Assembly: GCA_030490835.1 (NCBI GenBank)
Contig: CM059975.1
Location: 11,227,579 to 11,291,578, forward strand
DNA from: Annona cherimola
Lineage: Eukaryota; Streptophyta; Magnoliopsida; Magnoliales; Annonaceae
DNA: 64,000 nucleotides
Direction: 5' to 3'
Position 1 is the stretch's first letter; each line of letters begins with the position of its first letter. Position numbers and translations under genes: made by a program. Shown piece after piece: positions 1-12,700 of the stretch. The notes beneath the pieces were generated by a model. That model was not told the origin of the DNA, did not search any database, and saw only the letters and a list, made by a program, of their open reading frames with translations.

Positions 1-385
1 AATTCATCCTGCCATTATTTATCAAGCAGCGTGCATGCTGTGTATATGTCATCTGCACTCTACCTTACATATAACGCATATGGTGTAACAGTTGTCATGT
101 AACATTCCCCCTTCGATTTCACTTTACCAGATCTCTTTATCCTCTATACTTTGAGTGGCACACCTCTGTTTCCTGTATATGCTTGAATTTTATGAAATGC
201 AATCTCAATCATTACTTGGGTATTTCAAAATTTACTTGAATTTTTATGGAACCAATATCTCAACCATGACTTCAATATTTCAAAAATTGACGATTATATG
301 CTATTTGAAATAAGGACCACCTGTGCTGTGATCTTTTGATTATCAGTTAGTTTAACTTTTTTTTTTTATTGTTTTTCTTTCACAG

Positions 386-3300
386 GTGTGCCTACATATG
401 TTTTCTTTGGATTTCCTTAATCAGGTGGCAAATGGACTTGAAAAGGACAGCATGTTAGTAATCTTCTTTCCACCTGCCATATTCCTCTGTTTCGATTCTG
501 TATGTGGTTGCTAGTTGTCAAAGCTTGCCAGAGCATTGATGGTGGAAAATCATCACTATTGCTGTATCCAATTATTTCTATTATTTTGTCTAATTACATT
601 ATCACTGCATTTTTATCATAAATAATTATTGCGAGGGGAACGATTTCATTTAACTGCAACCCTGTTGTGACAACTTATCATGCCATATCTTCCCTATTAA
701 CACTTGGCATTGGGAGCATTCTGCGAAGAAAATGAGGCCTCATCATGAAGATCTTCTAGTGCAAAATAGGTGCATCTGCTAACCTTGCAAGTTGCATGTA
801 TTTTGGTTTGTCGATTCATTGCCAAATGATCTATTGGTGTATCACACACCTGATGAGCAATTGGTGGCCATATGCAGGTGAGCTTCATGATGGTCCTCCT
901 TTCTAATATCTAGATGTTTGTCTTACTTATGGAGAGATCAATGGTGCGAGTGTGGTTAGAAAGATTTCATTGCAGACAAAGGTTGACGGGGACTTGGGGA
1001 GGATTAGAAGCCCTCGGTAGTCAGGCAGTATAATGGGGATAGGGTATGGGAGAAGAGAATAGAATAGAATCAGTGATTCAGTAATAAAGCTTTGTCTGTC
1101 TACGCTTTCAGAGGAAGGCATTTGCTTCCAAGAGTTTTAATTCTCACTTTTGGTATAAGGGATATTTTTACACCACTTTTTTATGCACTTTTCCAAATTA
1201 AATTACTCCAAAAAAAATTGCGCAGAAGCAGAAGTTTTATGCTGCAAAGCCAAATGACTATTTCAATTTATCGTGGAGGTTTATCCAAAAAGCGCGTACT
1301 GCCTCTTCATATGTATAGCCAAATGAAGCCTTAAATATGGTCTGGTACTATGTGCTCATAATAGCTCACTGCTTGAACACTTGAGTAATTGCTATTTTCC
1401 ATTGATGTTAGACATGACTATAACAGCCTGAAATTAGTGAGCTCCATCTAATTGTGATAGCACTGAATAAATTGTTTTCATTTTCTGCCATCTCTGAGCA
1501 TCTTTTTGTTACGTTGAACATTGATTGCAGTTACCACCTGGCTGAGAAGAAAATTCCATCTATTCATGGTTACACAATGGGTTTCAAATTGGAACAGTAC
1601 ATATTTGATGCATTTCCATATGCCCCTTCTACTGCTCTCTTTGAGGTACCTTCTTTCTTTCATTTTTCATTTGAGAAACCAAATTGCTTATTGTACAAGA
1701 TTGTGTAGGGCTCTGTTGTGTTGGAACAACGTCCAAATTAGGCTTGGCCATAGACCTGAAATATTAGTGTGATTTATTCATCACAATTGCATACAGAGTT
1801 CGTGCTTATCTTGGCCATGCGACTGACATGCAAATCCAGGCTTTGCTGGCCTAGATGTTGTTGCTCACTGATAACCCTGGAATGATATGTTGCTCATATT
1901 TTACTAAATTTAATCCAAATTATGCATAGCTAAAACAGAATCAGAACTAGGATTTGTTGCAGTGTCTGATCAATTATCTGGATGCTTTGTTAAATAGGTC
2001 ATACGTGAAGAGGAGTTTGCACCTGTTAAAAATGCTAATGGAGCAACTTTCGATACTCCCGATAGTGCCAGGCTGCTCTTGCTCCGGCTGCATACTCGTT
2101 GGGTTGTTAATGCTGGTGGATTCCTGACACATTCAGTGCCCCTTTATGCCACTGGTAAAGTTCAGCCCTTTTTAGCCAACGACATCCACATTCAAATTCA
2201 AGCATGGTGCAACGCTCGCTCCTTTAGTCTTGATATTAGCTAATCCACTGATTTTGGCTGACAACTCCCACTCTTTTTATATTAGCTGAACCAGTATTAG
2301 CTTTATTATTAAGGATATATGAGTGAATCCTTAAAAAAAGGATATATCAGTGATAAAAAAAAAAGAAGATATTATCATTGTATCACTCCATATACATTTA
2401 GCCCAAAAATATTGCTGGCATTATTAGAATGCCAACATTTAATAAACAATGAAGAATGGGTTATCCTTTAGGAAAGTGAGTTTTTTTTAATCATAACTCA
2501 ACTACTTTTTATTTAGTAATAATTTTAATAATATCTAATCACTCATTGTATTTTAAGACATTAAATTATAATATAAAACCATCAATTTGTTGTATGCTGA
2601 ATGATTTTTTATGACTAGTAAAAAACGGGAGCATTTCCATCTGATCGTAAAACATATTTTTAAAAAAATTTTAATATTCTTTTTATGAAATTGTTAAGCT
2701 AGGTATATATCATTCATAAATTGAGTTTTATGATTTTTGGATATATTTGTATACTTTTTTTTAAATTTTTTTTAAACTTAATAGGTATTATGGTCATTTT
2801 TACAATGTGAAAATGACCACGGTCCCTATGCGCTTTAAATTTAAAAAATATATAAACATATCTAGAAATGATAAAACTTAGTTCATGATAATATACAACT
2901 ATATTAAAATTTCATTTTAAAAAACTAAAAAAAAGTGACTAGTTGGAAATGCCCCCTACTCGGCCAGTCGTAGAGGATCATTGTCCTTCTTGTGTTCTTT
3001 TTTAATTATCCACGTCCTGGTATAGGCTAAAGAAAGTAAGGGAGTTTTTTTTTAAAAAAAAATCATTTTCTACCATTTTTTGGACATTTTAATGTTATTT
3101 GTTATCTTGACTGTCCTACAACTTCCCTTTCCTCATGATATTCCTAAATAATTATTGCCACCGGATAGTTGCCGGAGTGGTAACTTGGGAGGTTGGTAAA
3201 CAGCTCACCTTGGTTCGAATCCCCATCCCTGATGGAGGTTTTAATAAAAGTTCCCTCCTGGGTGGGGTGGTTTTGTAAATTTTTTCTTTGGTACGAGTGT

Positions 3301-3597
3301 TTACAAAAAAATTCCTCTATGGTACGAGGGTGCTATAAATACCAAAAAAAAAAAAAAAAAAAAAAAAAAAACTGAATTGTTATTTTCATGTTTTACAACC
3401 TACCTCTTTTATCGTTTATTCGATTTACAACCTATGTTACATCACATGACTCTTACCCCCAGCATCTTTCTCTGATTTGCGGTTGCCGGTTAACTGCAGG
3501 TGTTGAGATCTCGCCCCTTTGCTCTTATGCTGGTGAGAATCTAGAAGCCATATGCCGGGGAAGAACATTCCATGCACCTTGTGAAATTAGTTTTTAA
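386..3597 (+). CDS. UDP-N-acetylglucosamine pyrophosphorylase, 3' part (last four exons)
   Basis: Exons read as 386-453, 1531-1645, 1998-2154 and 3500-3597 (stop 3595-3597), all with GT/AG borders and matching phases. They encode the C-terminal 145 residues. The product matches the plant UAP1/GlcNAc1pUT family, which makes UDP-GlcNAc from UTP and GlcNAc-1-phosphate in the cytosol for N-glycans, GPI anchors and O-GlcNAc. Family-typical stretches are KIPSIHGYT, FDAFPYAPSTALFE, REEEFAPVKNANG, DTPDSAR, and the C-terminal EISPLCSYAGENLE. The family is about 500 residues, so the N-terminal two thirds lie before the window, and bases 1-385 are the end of an intron. The last intron (2155-3499) is enlarged by a foldback MITE and a SINE. 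No frame damage is visible. Family recognition is confident; sugar specificity (GlcNAc versus GalNAc) cannot be read from this part. Confidence 0.93.
2600..2985. mobile_element. Foldback MITE (Mutator-like core family) in the last UAP intron
   Basis: The outer part reads GGGAGCATTTCCA near 2628 and its complement TGGAAATGCCCCC near 2944. Between them are inverted arms with the shared core seen in many other copies here (AT-rich arm, then a phrase like AAGTTTTA..TTTTTGG, then a central palindrome around TGGTCATTTTTACAATGTGAAAATGACC). The tips are diverged and no target duplication is clear, so the ends are approximate. Confidence 0.6.
3157..3372 (+). mobile_element. tRNA-derived SINE in the last UAP intron
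   Basis: The 5' part is tRNA-like, with an A-box-like TAGTTGCCGGAGTGG near 3167 and a near-perfect B box GGTTCGAATCC near 3211. An unrelated body of about 110 bp follows and ends in a run of about 28 A at 3343-3370. This order (Pol III promoter head, body, poly-A) is typical of SINEs. Flanking duplications are not clear, so the ends are approximate. A diverged relative of the body may lie near 51290-51400. Confidence 0.75.
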
Positions 3598-3944
3598 TCA
3601 GAATTTTTCTTGTCATTAAGGCTTTTACCAATACAAAATTCACAAAATTGGTAACAATTATATAGTTGTTGCTATAGGTAATTTTGGCAAAATTTCATTT
3701 CCTTTGTTGTATTTTGTATTTTTCTTTTATAGTTTCACCTTAATTTGAATTTCCAACCTATGGCCTGGCCCGATGGAGGGCGATGGCTTCCATTGTTCCC
3801 CGATCTGTATTTGAACTGTTGAGAATTCAATCCCCTTTAGTTGCTCTGTATCCTTGTGTTGCTAGTCCTACTAACAATCCCATGTTCACCTTCCGTGCGA
3901 AAGCTTACTAATCTCGAGTAGCGTCCACGCCGATGGTTAAATAA

Positions 3945-4234
3945 AGGTGTGTTTGTGAGTGGATTAACTTTTGAAGAAAAATTTTTGTTGTAGAAGTCTT
4001 TCAAATGAAAAATTATATACATATATGATATGGAATGAGATAATAATGAGCAAAGGAAATAAAGTTATAAAAAAAACACAATTGTATGGATAGTTATATA
4101 GAAATAATTGGAAAATATGGTAGTTGTATAAAAAAATATTAAAAAGATTAGAAAATAAGATAGTTATTGAGAATGAAAATTTTCAAATCAAAAAGTTTTA
4201 GATTGTCAATTTCTTATGATTGTCAAACACATTT
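3945..4234. mobile_element. Tourist-like MITE (PIF/Harbinger type)
   Basis: About 290 bp flanked by TAA on both sides (3942-3944 and 4235-4237). The ends read AGGTGTGTTTGTGAG and the complement of ...CAAACACATTT, the usual GTGTGTTTG-type tip of Tourist elements. The interior is AT-rich with no coding content. Related copies lie at 53462-53737 and, in degraded form, in the 44.0-44.6, 54.6-54.9, 55.3-55.6 and 57.4-57.9 kb regions. Confidence 0.6.
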
Positions 4235-4299
4235 TAAGAATAATTATGTTAATATAACTTAGTGGTTTGTGGAAATAATGTTTTTCCCCTAAAAACATC

Positions 4300-5885
4300 A
4301 TATGTACCATTAACTTTTGGGTTAATTTAAGATATATTTTATATATTTGCTTTTAATTTTAAATATACTTATTAGTTATTACATTTGAAAAGTTCGAGAG
4401 CGCTTAAGTATAAAGCTCCATCTTTACGTAACTTTCTTTCTTTTTAACATTCAAATACTTGAAAGAAAATTCACTCTATTTATTATATTTAGTATCGTCT
4501 ATATTATCATAGAAACTCTTTCATTTGTTTAATTTCATTGTATGTGGATCTTATCTATAAATGTGTAAAATCAACGTAATAAAATAATTTAATACTGAAA
4601 TGTCAATTCAAAGTAGTATTTTCAACATCTAAACTATCTAAAATATCATAAATATGTAGATAAAAGATTCTATAAAGTATTGTTATATTTTAATACATAT
4701 GTGAATGAATTTAAGCATTTTTTTAATTTACACATGAATGTACTTATTTTTGAGCAAATGTGGCCTATATATCCATTGGATTTGGGTAAGACTTGGTTTC
4801 TTAGCTAAACGAATGATATTAAATATAATAAATGGATTGGATTTCCCATTGGATATTAAAATTTCAAAAATAGAAAGGGTTACACAAAATCACTTAGGGT
4901 GCCGGTGAAAAGTTTTATATCCATCAACTGAGTATCCCACAAATTCCTGATATACATAGGATGTGACGGAAGTTATGATGGCCGGTTATAGTTGATTTAA
5001 AATGACCAAAGCAAGCCTGCAAAATCTGGGGCTTGAATACTACTTATCCTTCACACTCCTCTGACTGGCAGCCATGAATCTCGACAGCAATATCCTCCAG
5101 GTCCAGCGATAGGTAACAGATTTCGGTGGCAGCAAATCCTATCCCAGCAATCCAATAGCACACCTTTGCTCTTCTCCTAATCTGGCACAAATTTGTCGGA
5201 CAGCAGTGCAGCATTCGTCAGCTCCGGCATCTGAATCCATCCATCAACCCACTGCTCGTTTCAGTCGTAGTTGCTTCTGACTAGTAGAAACTCGTCGCCC
5301 CCCCCCCATCAGATTCTACAAATCGGCAGCAAGTCCGTTTATGCAAATCAGAACTGGTGACTCCATCAATCATTGCAGAGTTCTCGCCAAATCTTGCAAA
5401 TCTTGCAGCTAGGAATCTTCAAATTTCAATTGGCGAGATCAGAACTCACCAACTGACACCAGCGTGATACCCAGCCATGGAAATCTCATCATCGTCTTCT
5501 AATCCCAGCATCAAGCTGGCAGTCCCAACAAGCATCCAATTCAGCAACCATGCTGAACTGAGCATAGGCGAACAACAACTCCATCCAGCTCCGGTTGTCC
5601 CATCGATCACAGCCATAAATTTGGTTGACTACCCATTGAAGCCAGCAACTGCCTTTCGATTAACACACTGCCACTTGCCATCTATCTTCTCCCAATTCAG
5701 CAACCACCAAATCAGCATCCGCCTCTCCTGCAGCTAGTTCTCATCATATGTTCTACTCCAATGCCTCCATTTTGTTACATTTTAGGTATATTTATAATTA
5801 TAAAAAATTTTGAACTTAGTAAATATATTTAAAATTAAGTACAAATTTATTGGATATATTTGAAATTATTCCTTAATTTTTCTGT
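4300..5885. other. Gene-free segment with inverted outer arms, an inner MITE and a GC-richer block
   Basis: The stretch near 4315-4375 is similar to the reverse complement of about 5765-5880 (shared phrase TTAATTTTAAATATA in a longer imperfect match), so the segment is bracketed by inverted arms. Inside are a degraded long-TIR MITE at about 4470-4910 and a markedly GC-richer block at 5040-5745. The block contains an 86-codon open frame (5477-5737) with no recognisable domain. A captured gene fragment or an old retroelement piece are both possible. I assign no function. Confidence 0.4.
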
Positions 5886-6766
5886 CGTCATCTAGCACTC
5901 TTGACAACTGCTGGGTAGGTTGACACGTATGAGTTTAAAAAACAAAAAAAGAGCATCTGGACAGTGGGTTAGTAACGCCACCATCTTGTCCCAGTGCCTG
6001 ATGCACTAGAACTAAAAGTGGACGTCCCCCCGTCCGTTGACTTGATGGAATGAGTTCAGCTGGCAGTATTAGGAGAAATTTCTTCCATTCGTTCCTGCCA
6101 ATACACGAAATAGTGACTAGGACTCCAAGAATTAGGATATTCCTGTCCTTCATAGAAAATTTTCTAAAATTAGATAATCTACCTGACATGAAACTATTCT
6201 GTTTTTATCGTATGCTTTTCAAAGAACGCAGTGTGCAAACAGTTCTGAAACTGTTACCACATGACAGCCTGTTACTGTAAAGTACATAGCATGCTAATCA
6301 AAAAAGCATATTACTTTATAATCATAAACTGTCATGCGGATGCTCGGCGTAGACTGTTTTAATCCGCGTCTACCTTTCTCTCAACCATGTGATGATTATA
6401 ATGTCACTGTACTCCCTAGTCTACTTTATCAGTTTACCAAGCAAAAATTCTCAGTGGCGCTCCACAGTGACTGCAGGGATTATATAAAGTACTCCACACT
6501 AGTATAGTACACATGATTGTTCAACAAATTATTTACATTTTGGACTATTAAATTCGTAATCAAAACTGTTTATCTCATGTATCCATCTGTGAAATTAGAA
6601 ATCAATTATCCAATTTCCTCTTCCAGTAAATATACTTATTTGATTACATCTGATGGGCTGTTTGGATGCATCTATTAGATGCTCTTCTTGTTTGCCAACA
6701 AAATCTGCCAGCTCCGGCAAGCCGTTAATTCACTATCGGTTCGGCAACTGCTGGCACAAAATGCCA
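5886..6766. other. Upstream region of the CYP97B gene
   Basis: About 880 bp between the inverted-arm segment and the CYP97B start. It presumably holds the promoter and 5' UTR, but I see no convincing TATA box at a fitting distance, no gene and no clear transposon ends. Confidence 0.4.
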
Positions 6767-9700
6767 ATGGCCGCTTCTCTCCTTCCGCTTCCTCCCGCTG
6801 TCAATGTTAACGGCGGCTTCTTCCAAAGAGAGATTTTGCTCTGTTTGGTACTTTGAAACCAGCAAGTTACCACTCCGCCGCTGCTCCCGCATCGATTTCG
6901 CGCGAGAAATCGTTTCGACCCAGGTGGGTTTTACCCGTTTCTCCTGTTTCTACCGCTTTCCCGGCTCCCTGCTATTTTCTCTGCTTCTTTGCTTTTGAAA
7001 TTTTCATAATTTGAGACGTGGGTCTTCTGGATTTTGATGTTTCTTGTATTCTGTATCGAGGAGCCTTGGATTTGAAAGTGGGAAATGAGCATGGGGACGA
7101 GGACTGAGTTGGGCACAAGCTGTTGTGATGCTGCATGTGGGGAGTAGACCCATTGGTGGTTTGCTAACAGTGAATTCATACTCTTATTCTTTTGGAGGGA
7201 GCTATATGCTCGGAGATCTCAGTATCCATTGACTGATGTGGTAGAAAAAAATACTGATAGAAAAGCATTCTACTGCGGAAACCTTCATTTGAGGTTTTTT
7301 TTCATGTTATCTGTATAAAATAGGAGGTTGAGGTTTAAATACTTGATCAACACTGGTCAGGGAACTGTTATAGCCACTTGGGCAGCCGTAGAGACTGGAG
7401 AGCCTGGCTACTAAACATCCTTTCAAAGGATCAACATAGATTATCTGTTTATAAACTCAGTAATCTGGATGCTTCATTTTTAATTAGAACATTTAAACAT
7501 GAGATTCATGATACTGCTAACGTAAAAAATATGCTGCACTGAGATGACGTCTACATTTTATATTTGTTAGCAGCTTACCTGATAAGCGAACAAACCTGTT
7601 TTTGTGTCCCCTTAGTTGCATGGTTTGGTCGGTTTGATGATCTTCTGAGGTCTTGCAGCTGACGTTATCCCAGGTGAGAGATCATCATTTGAGCTTCTTC
7701 CCATGTAGCAACCTTAGGAGGTCAGTTCTTTGGTTGCATATTCATCAATCTGGATATGTTAATCTAGATTGAAAAGAGAACTAGTTAATCAATCAATATA
7801 GATCAATTGATACTTCTTGTCAAAAACTTCTGAACAGCTGGTCGCCACTATTATTATTATTATTATTATTATTATTTATTTTTTATTTTTTGGATTAGTT
7901 GCCAATCACAAGTGATTGAGGACAGAAAACTCTACTGCTGTGTTCAAAATTCCCTAGTGCTCTTGTATGAGGAATGAAACTGGAGAGATGTGGCTGACAT
8001 GCAGATCGCTTATCTGATTGGCCTATTTTTCCTAGAACATGGTCCCAAACAGCAGGTAAGTGAAAAATTCTAAGCAATTGGGCTTGAGCAAAATACCATG
8101 ATGATTTCTTGCCTGGACAACGATCCATGTATTTGATCTTGCTTACAGGAATAATATCTGGATCTTGTAAATGTCTTCTTGAAAACATAAAGTCGATTGG
8201 ATCTTATCAATGTTTGTCATTTCCTTTTGAGAAGTTGATTGCAAAGGTCATTAGAGATAATCACATGCAATTAGCAGTTCTCCTTCTACATTGAACTTTA
8301 ATACTAACAAATATTGATTCAACTTCCTGACACCAATGGGTCCTACACATGGGATGATTCTTATCCTCTTGCAGATGTCAATCAACAAGTACAAAAGAAC
8401 CAAGGTCGAACAGAAGTTTGCTTGACAATGCAAGCAACCTTCTCACAAATTTCTTAAGTGGGGGGACCCTTGGTTCAATGCCTGTTGCTGAAGGCGCTGT
8501 CTCTGATCTGTTTGATCGGCCTCTTTTCTTTTCGCTCTACGATTGGTTCTTAGAGGTGCCCATTCCCGCTTATTTGGTTTATGGGGATTTCATTCTCGCT
8601 TATATCCTCATTGCAGCATGGCATATCCAAAATCATGTCTTCTAGTCTTTTTTTTTTTTTTTTTTTTGATGTTTCGTCATTTTCATTTCAACATGATGTG
8701 TATTATAGGCAAAGTTTTTTTGTATTCATGCTTTATTTAAGCATTGTGACTGTGGTTTCATGTTCAGCAATATTTCTGAGGGTTGAAGTTGGTTTTCAGT
8801 GTTCTTTTGCATGGTAATAATCACAGAGCTGGGAACGAGAGGCTCATAAGGTTTATTTTAGTTAACGAACTTTACCTACTTACTAAGAAATAAAGCAGAT
8901 TTGGGTCAGTGAGACGCTGATGTTCTGCTTTTTCTTTATAACTATAATTTTTCTTGGAATTTTGATCTATATTATCTTTTCTTTATGCTGTAAAACAGGT
9001 ATCTAATACTAATGTCTCTTGTTTCGCCTCGGCAGCATGGTTCAATTTATCGACTTGCGTTCGGACCGAAGGCATTTGTCGTTGTGTCCGATCCCATTGT
9101 AGCAAGGCACATACTCCGGGAGAATACATTTTCTTATGATAAGGTATATTCTTGTTGCCTTGTCAAGTTTTTGCAGATAAAAATGTGAGAAACTCCAGTT
9201 CGTGTATAGATGATTGGTAAATATCGAGGTATATCTTATGAACAAGCTATTGCCTAATGGATTCTTGAAAGAGAGATAGTAATAAGTAAATTGCTGATTT
9301 ACGGAGGTATATCTTATGAATATGGTAATGAAAGAATCATGAAGTAGTTGCACATCTTGTAAGAAACTTTCGCAGGCAAGTTGGGAACTGAGGAATAGGA
9401 AGGAGCAAATTGCTGTGGATAGAGGTTGGCTTTGCTTCTTATAAAATATTTGGTATTTGGCATTTGGGTATCCGTTTCTACAGTCGAAATGTTTGAAGGT
9501 TATGCCTGGCAAAATTGGACTGATTCTAGAAGGAATCCTGAGGATGTTTTGATGTAGGACGAGTAGCGAAGGAGATATAGTTTCACATTTGGAAACTGAT
9601 GACTCTTGATGCTCTAACATTATTTCTGCTGGCTGTCACATGTCTAAACAAGTGGTGAAATTTTTTCTTTCCTTCAGGGAGTTCTTGCAGATATATTAGA

Positions 9701-12700
9701 ACCAATAATGGGAAAGGGGCTTATACCTGCAGATCTCGACACGTGGAAGCAGAGGCGAAGAGGTGAACCAATATGACCTTCGTTTAGGCTCATTGTACAG
9801 TTGTGAGTTTTGTCAAACACAAATTCAGCTGTACAATTTAGCCCACTTTTGGATGCCTGATTATATGAGTTACCGATATGTTCGTGGCCCGCTCTATTCT
9901 TCTTTATAGAATCACTTTCAAAAGATGCATTGTTACCTTGAACACGTAGTGCTCACTTTCATTAATATTGAAATAGAATTTACATGTTAAAATGGTGCCT
10001 TCCCTCACTTTAAACATCATTTCCATAGCATTGAGGACTATCACAGTTTTGGTTCACTTCAACTAAACATCGGAAGGAACCATTAAAGACTTCATGTGTC
10101 TAAACCAATTTGTAACAATTTGACCCATTAAGCTTTTGATTGTGGTCGAAGTGACATTTTTATTACATTTTATTCATTTTCTTGCTAAAGCATCGTGATA
10201 TTGCTTCTTTTAATTCTAGCTAGGGTGCAACTTGTTGGTTCAGCTTGAAACCACCTAACTTAACTTTATTTTTTATAGGGTTAGGGACGGAACTTTATTT
10301 TTTATAGGGTTAGGGACGGGTATCTCAAAAATTGGATTGGAGAGATAGGGTTAAATTCGAACTCAAGCCAATTTATAAATCGTGTTGCACTAGAATTCTT
10401 TTGTCTATGTATTTGATAGTTGTTTACGCGCTTTCGAATATGCAGCATGATAAATTGGAAATGATGTTTGGGTGGGTGGTTGTGGTGAGCATGCTTTCTA
10501 CTTTTTCTAGGGCGATTGAAGCCTAATAAGCTTGTACGGTAGAAGCTTGAATTGATTGCTTCCAAGAAAAGTGCATGTATATTTTACCAGAAGTAGAAGC
10601 CACATGCAAAAAGCAGCGCCAAATGGAGACCTAGTATTGGTGGCTAGCCAACTTGATTAACTCTATTTTTCCCAACTCCTAAAGCATTCCCTCAATGTTT
10701 AGTGATTAAATTCTTAAATTTCTTCCACTTTATCTAGTTTTGTCCCTACTGTATTTGTAGAGGCATTCCTTGTCATTTGTGCAATTCTCAAACTTTGTTA
10801 TCACCTTGTCCTATTAGAAGTATCTTTGTGAGTTTAAGTAGCACCATTTAAACATCAGGCTCGCTTTTATGTAACCGGATTACATAAAAACAGTTCCATG
10901 TAACGCCATCCATATTTGATATTTTGATATTTGATAGAAAATCTAATCCATTCATTGTATTTAACTTTATTTGTTTAGCTAGGAGACCAAGTTTCGTCAA
11001 AATCTAATATGCGTGTAGGCCATATTTGCTAAAAAATAGGTATATTCATGTGTAAATTAGGAAAAATACTTAGATCCATTCACATATATATTAGAATGTA
11101 GCAATAATTTATAGAATCATTTATCCTCATATTTATGATATTTTAGATAGTTTAGATGTTGAAAATACTACTTAAAAATTAATATTTAATATTAAATCAT
11201 TTTATTACATTAATTTTATATGTTTGTAGATAAGGCCCATATACAGTGATACTAGATAAATGAAAAGGTTTTCATGATAATATAAATGATGCTAAATACA
11301 ATGAATGGAATGGATTTTTCATCAACTATCTAAATGTTAAAAATGAAGGGGGTTATATAGAGAGAGGGTTTCATAGAAGCGCTCCTGTTTAAACATTATA
11401 ATTCTATGCACTTTTTTGAGTATTTATGAAAGGATTTAGAAAAAATTATTCCATATAAAAATTTCACTACATATGCTTAGGATATGCTTTGTAATTAGAA
11501 AAAGAAGAGTGATCCTCTTAGGTTGGCCACAGTTGAGCCCCAACAACATTCGACCATTTTAGCATATTTTTTTAAACATGTTCATTTAGGCGTATTTAAT
11601 CTATAATTCAAGTTTTACTAATTTTTGATATGTTTATAGATTTATTTTTAAAGATGGGAGTATTGTGTTCATTTTCACTGGTAAAAAATGACCACAATAG
11701 AAAATGACCACAATACCCCTATCTTTTAAAATAAAAATATACACATATTAAAAATTGGTAAAACTTGGATTAATGATTAAATACACCTAAATGCTAAATG
11801 GCCCCCAACTGTGGCCAGCCTAAGAGGATTACGCTTCTTAGAAAATAGCTATTTTAGATTTTTTCTCAACTGAATTTAAGAAGCTTTTAAATAACATAAA
11901 TTTTGAATTTTCATCTTAAATTATTATCAAACTCAAAGTTTTCCTAATAGGGTTGGTATTAGAATTGAAGTTAAGAAATAGGTGTAGACTTGATGTTTAG
12001 AAATATGGTTACAATTCGAGTTGAAGTTTTTGTATAGGGTTAGGAATGACTTCAACGTAACCTTTCTCAACATGAGTTGCATGCCTAGTTGCAGTTATTT
12101 TTAACTTGAATCATCTACCTGGTACCAGCATGTAAATAACTTGAACTTTAGAAATAAAGTTGGATTAAGGCTGGATTTTCAGAAAAGATGTTGTGCTATG
12201 GTTAAGTTTGAAGTTTTTGAAGATGGGCTACTGCTGAATCCAACATGACCTAAGCTGACTTGATGCACTCATACTACTCTCCAAATTTGGTTAAGTTTTC
12301 ATTTCTTGGGCAAATCCCAAATATACTTACAAGTTTTGCACTTAGTTCCACATATATCCACGAACTTTCAATAATTTCTTACGTTTCATGTATTCTGCCC
12401 AAAATCTTATTTATACCCATACTGTTTAGAACCTATTAAACAGGCCATTACTTATGTGTGAAATGAAAAAATTCTTCATGCCTAATTTCCAATTCATGAT
12501 CTTATTTCCATTTGACCCTAATTTCTATTTGAATAGAAAGTTCATGGACATATTTGGAATTAGGTACATAATTGTGGGCATATTAAGATTTACCCTTATT
12601 CTTTCATACTTTTGACCCGGTATGCAATGCACGTTATAGCCAACGGAGATAAGCACTGTAGTTGATGATGCATGTCAATCAACTAGGAATTTTGCAAATA

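Noticed and set aside
9042..9620. 192-codon open frame on the minus strand
   Set aside because: It overlaps CYP97B exon 3 antisense and continues into its intron; the translation has no domain. A chance frame.
10262..10319. Telomere-like TTAGGG words
   Set aside because: Only two copies inside a 29-bp duplication, and not the plant TTTAGGG array.
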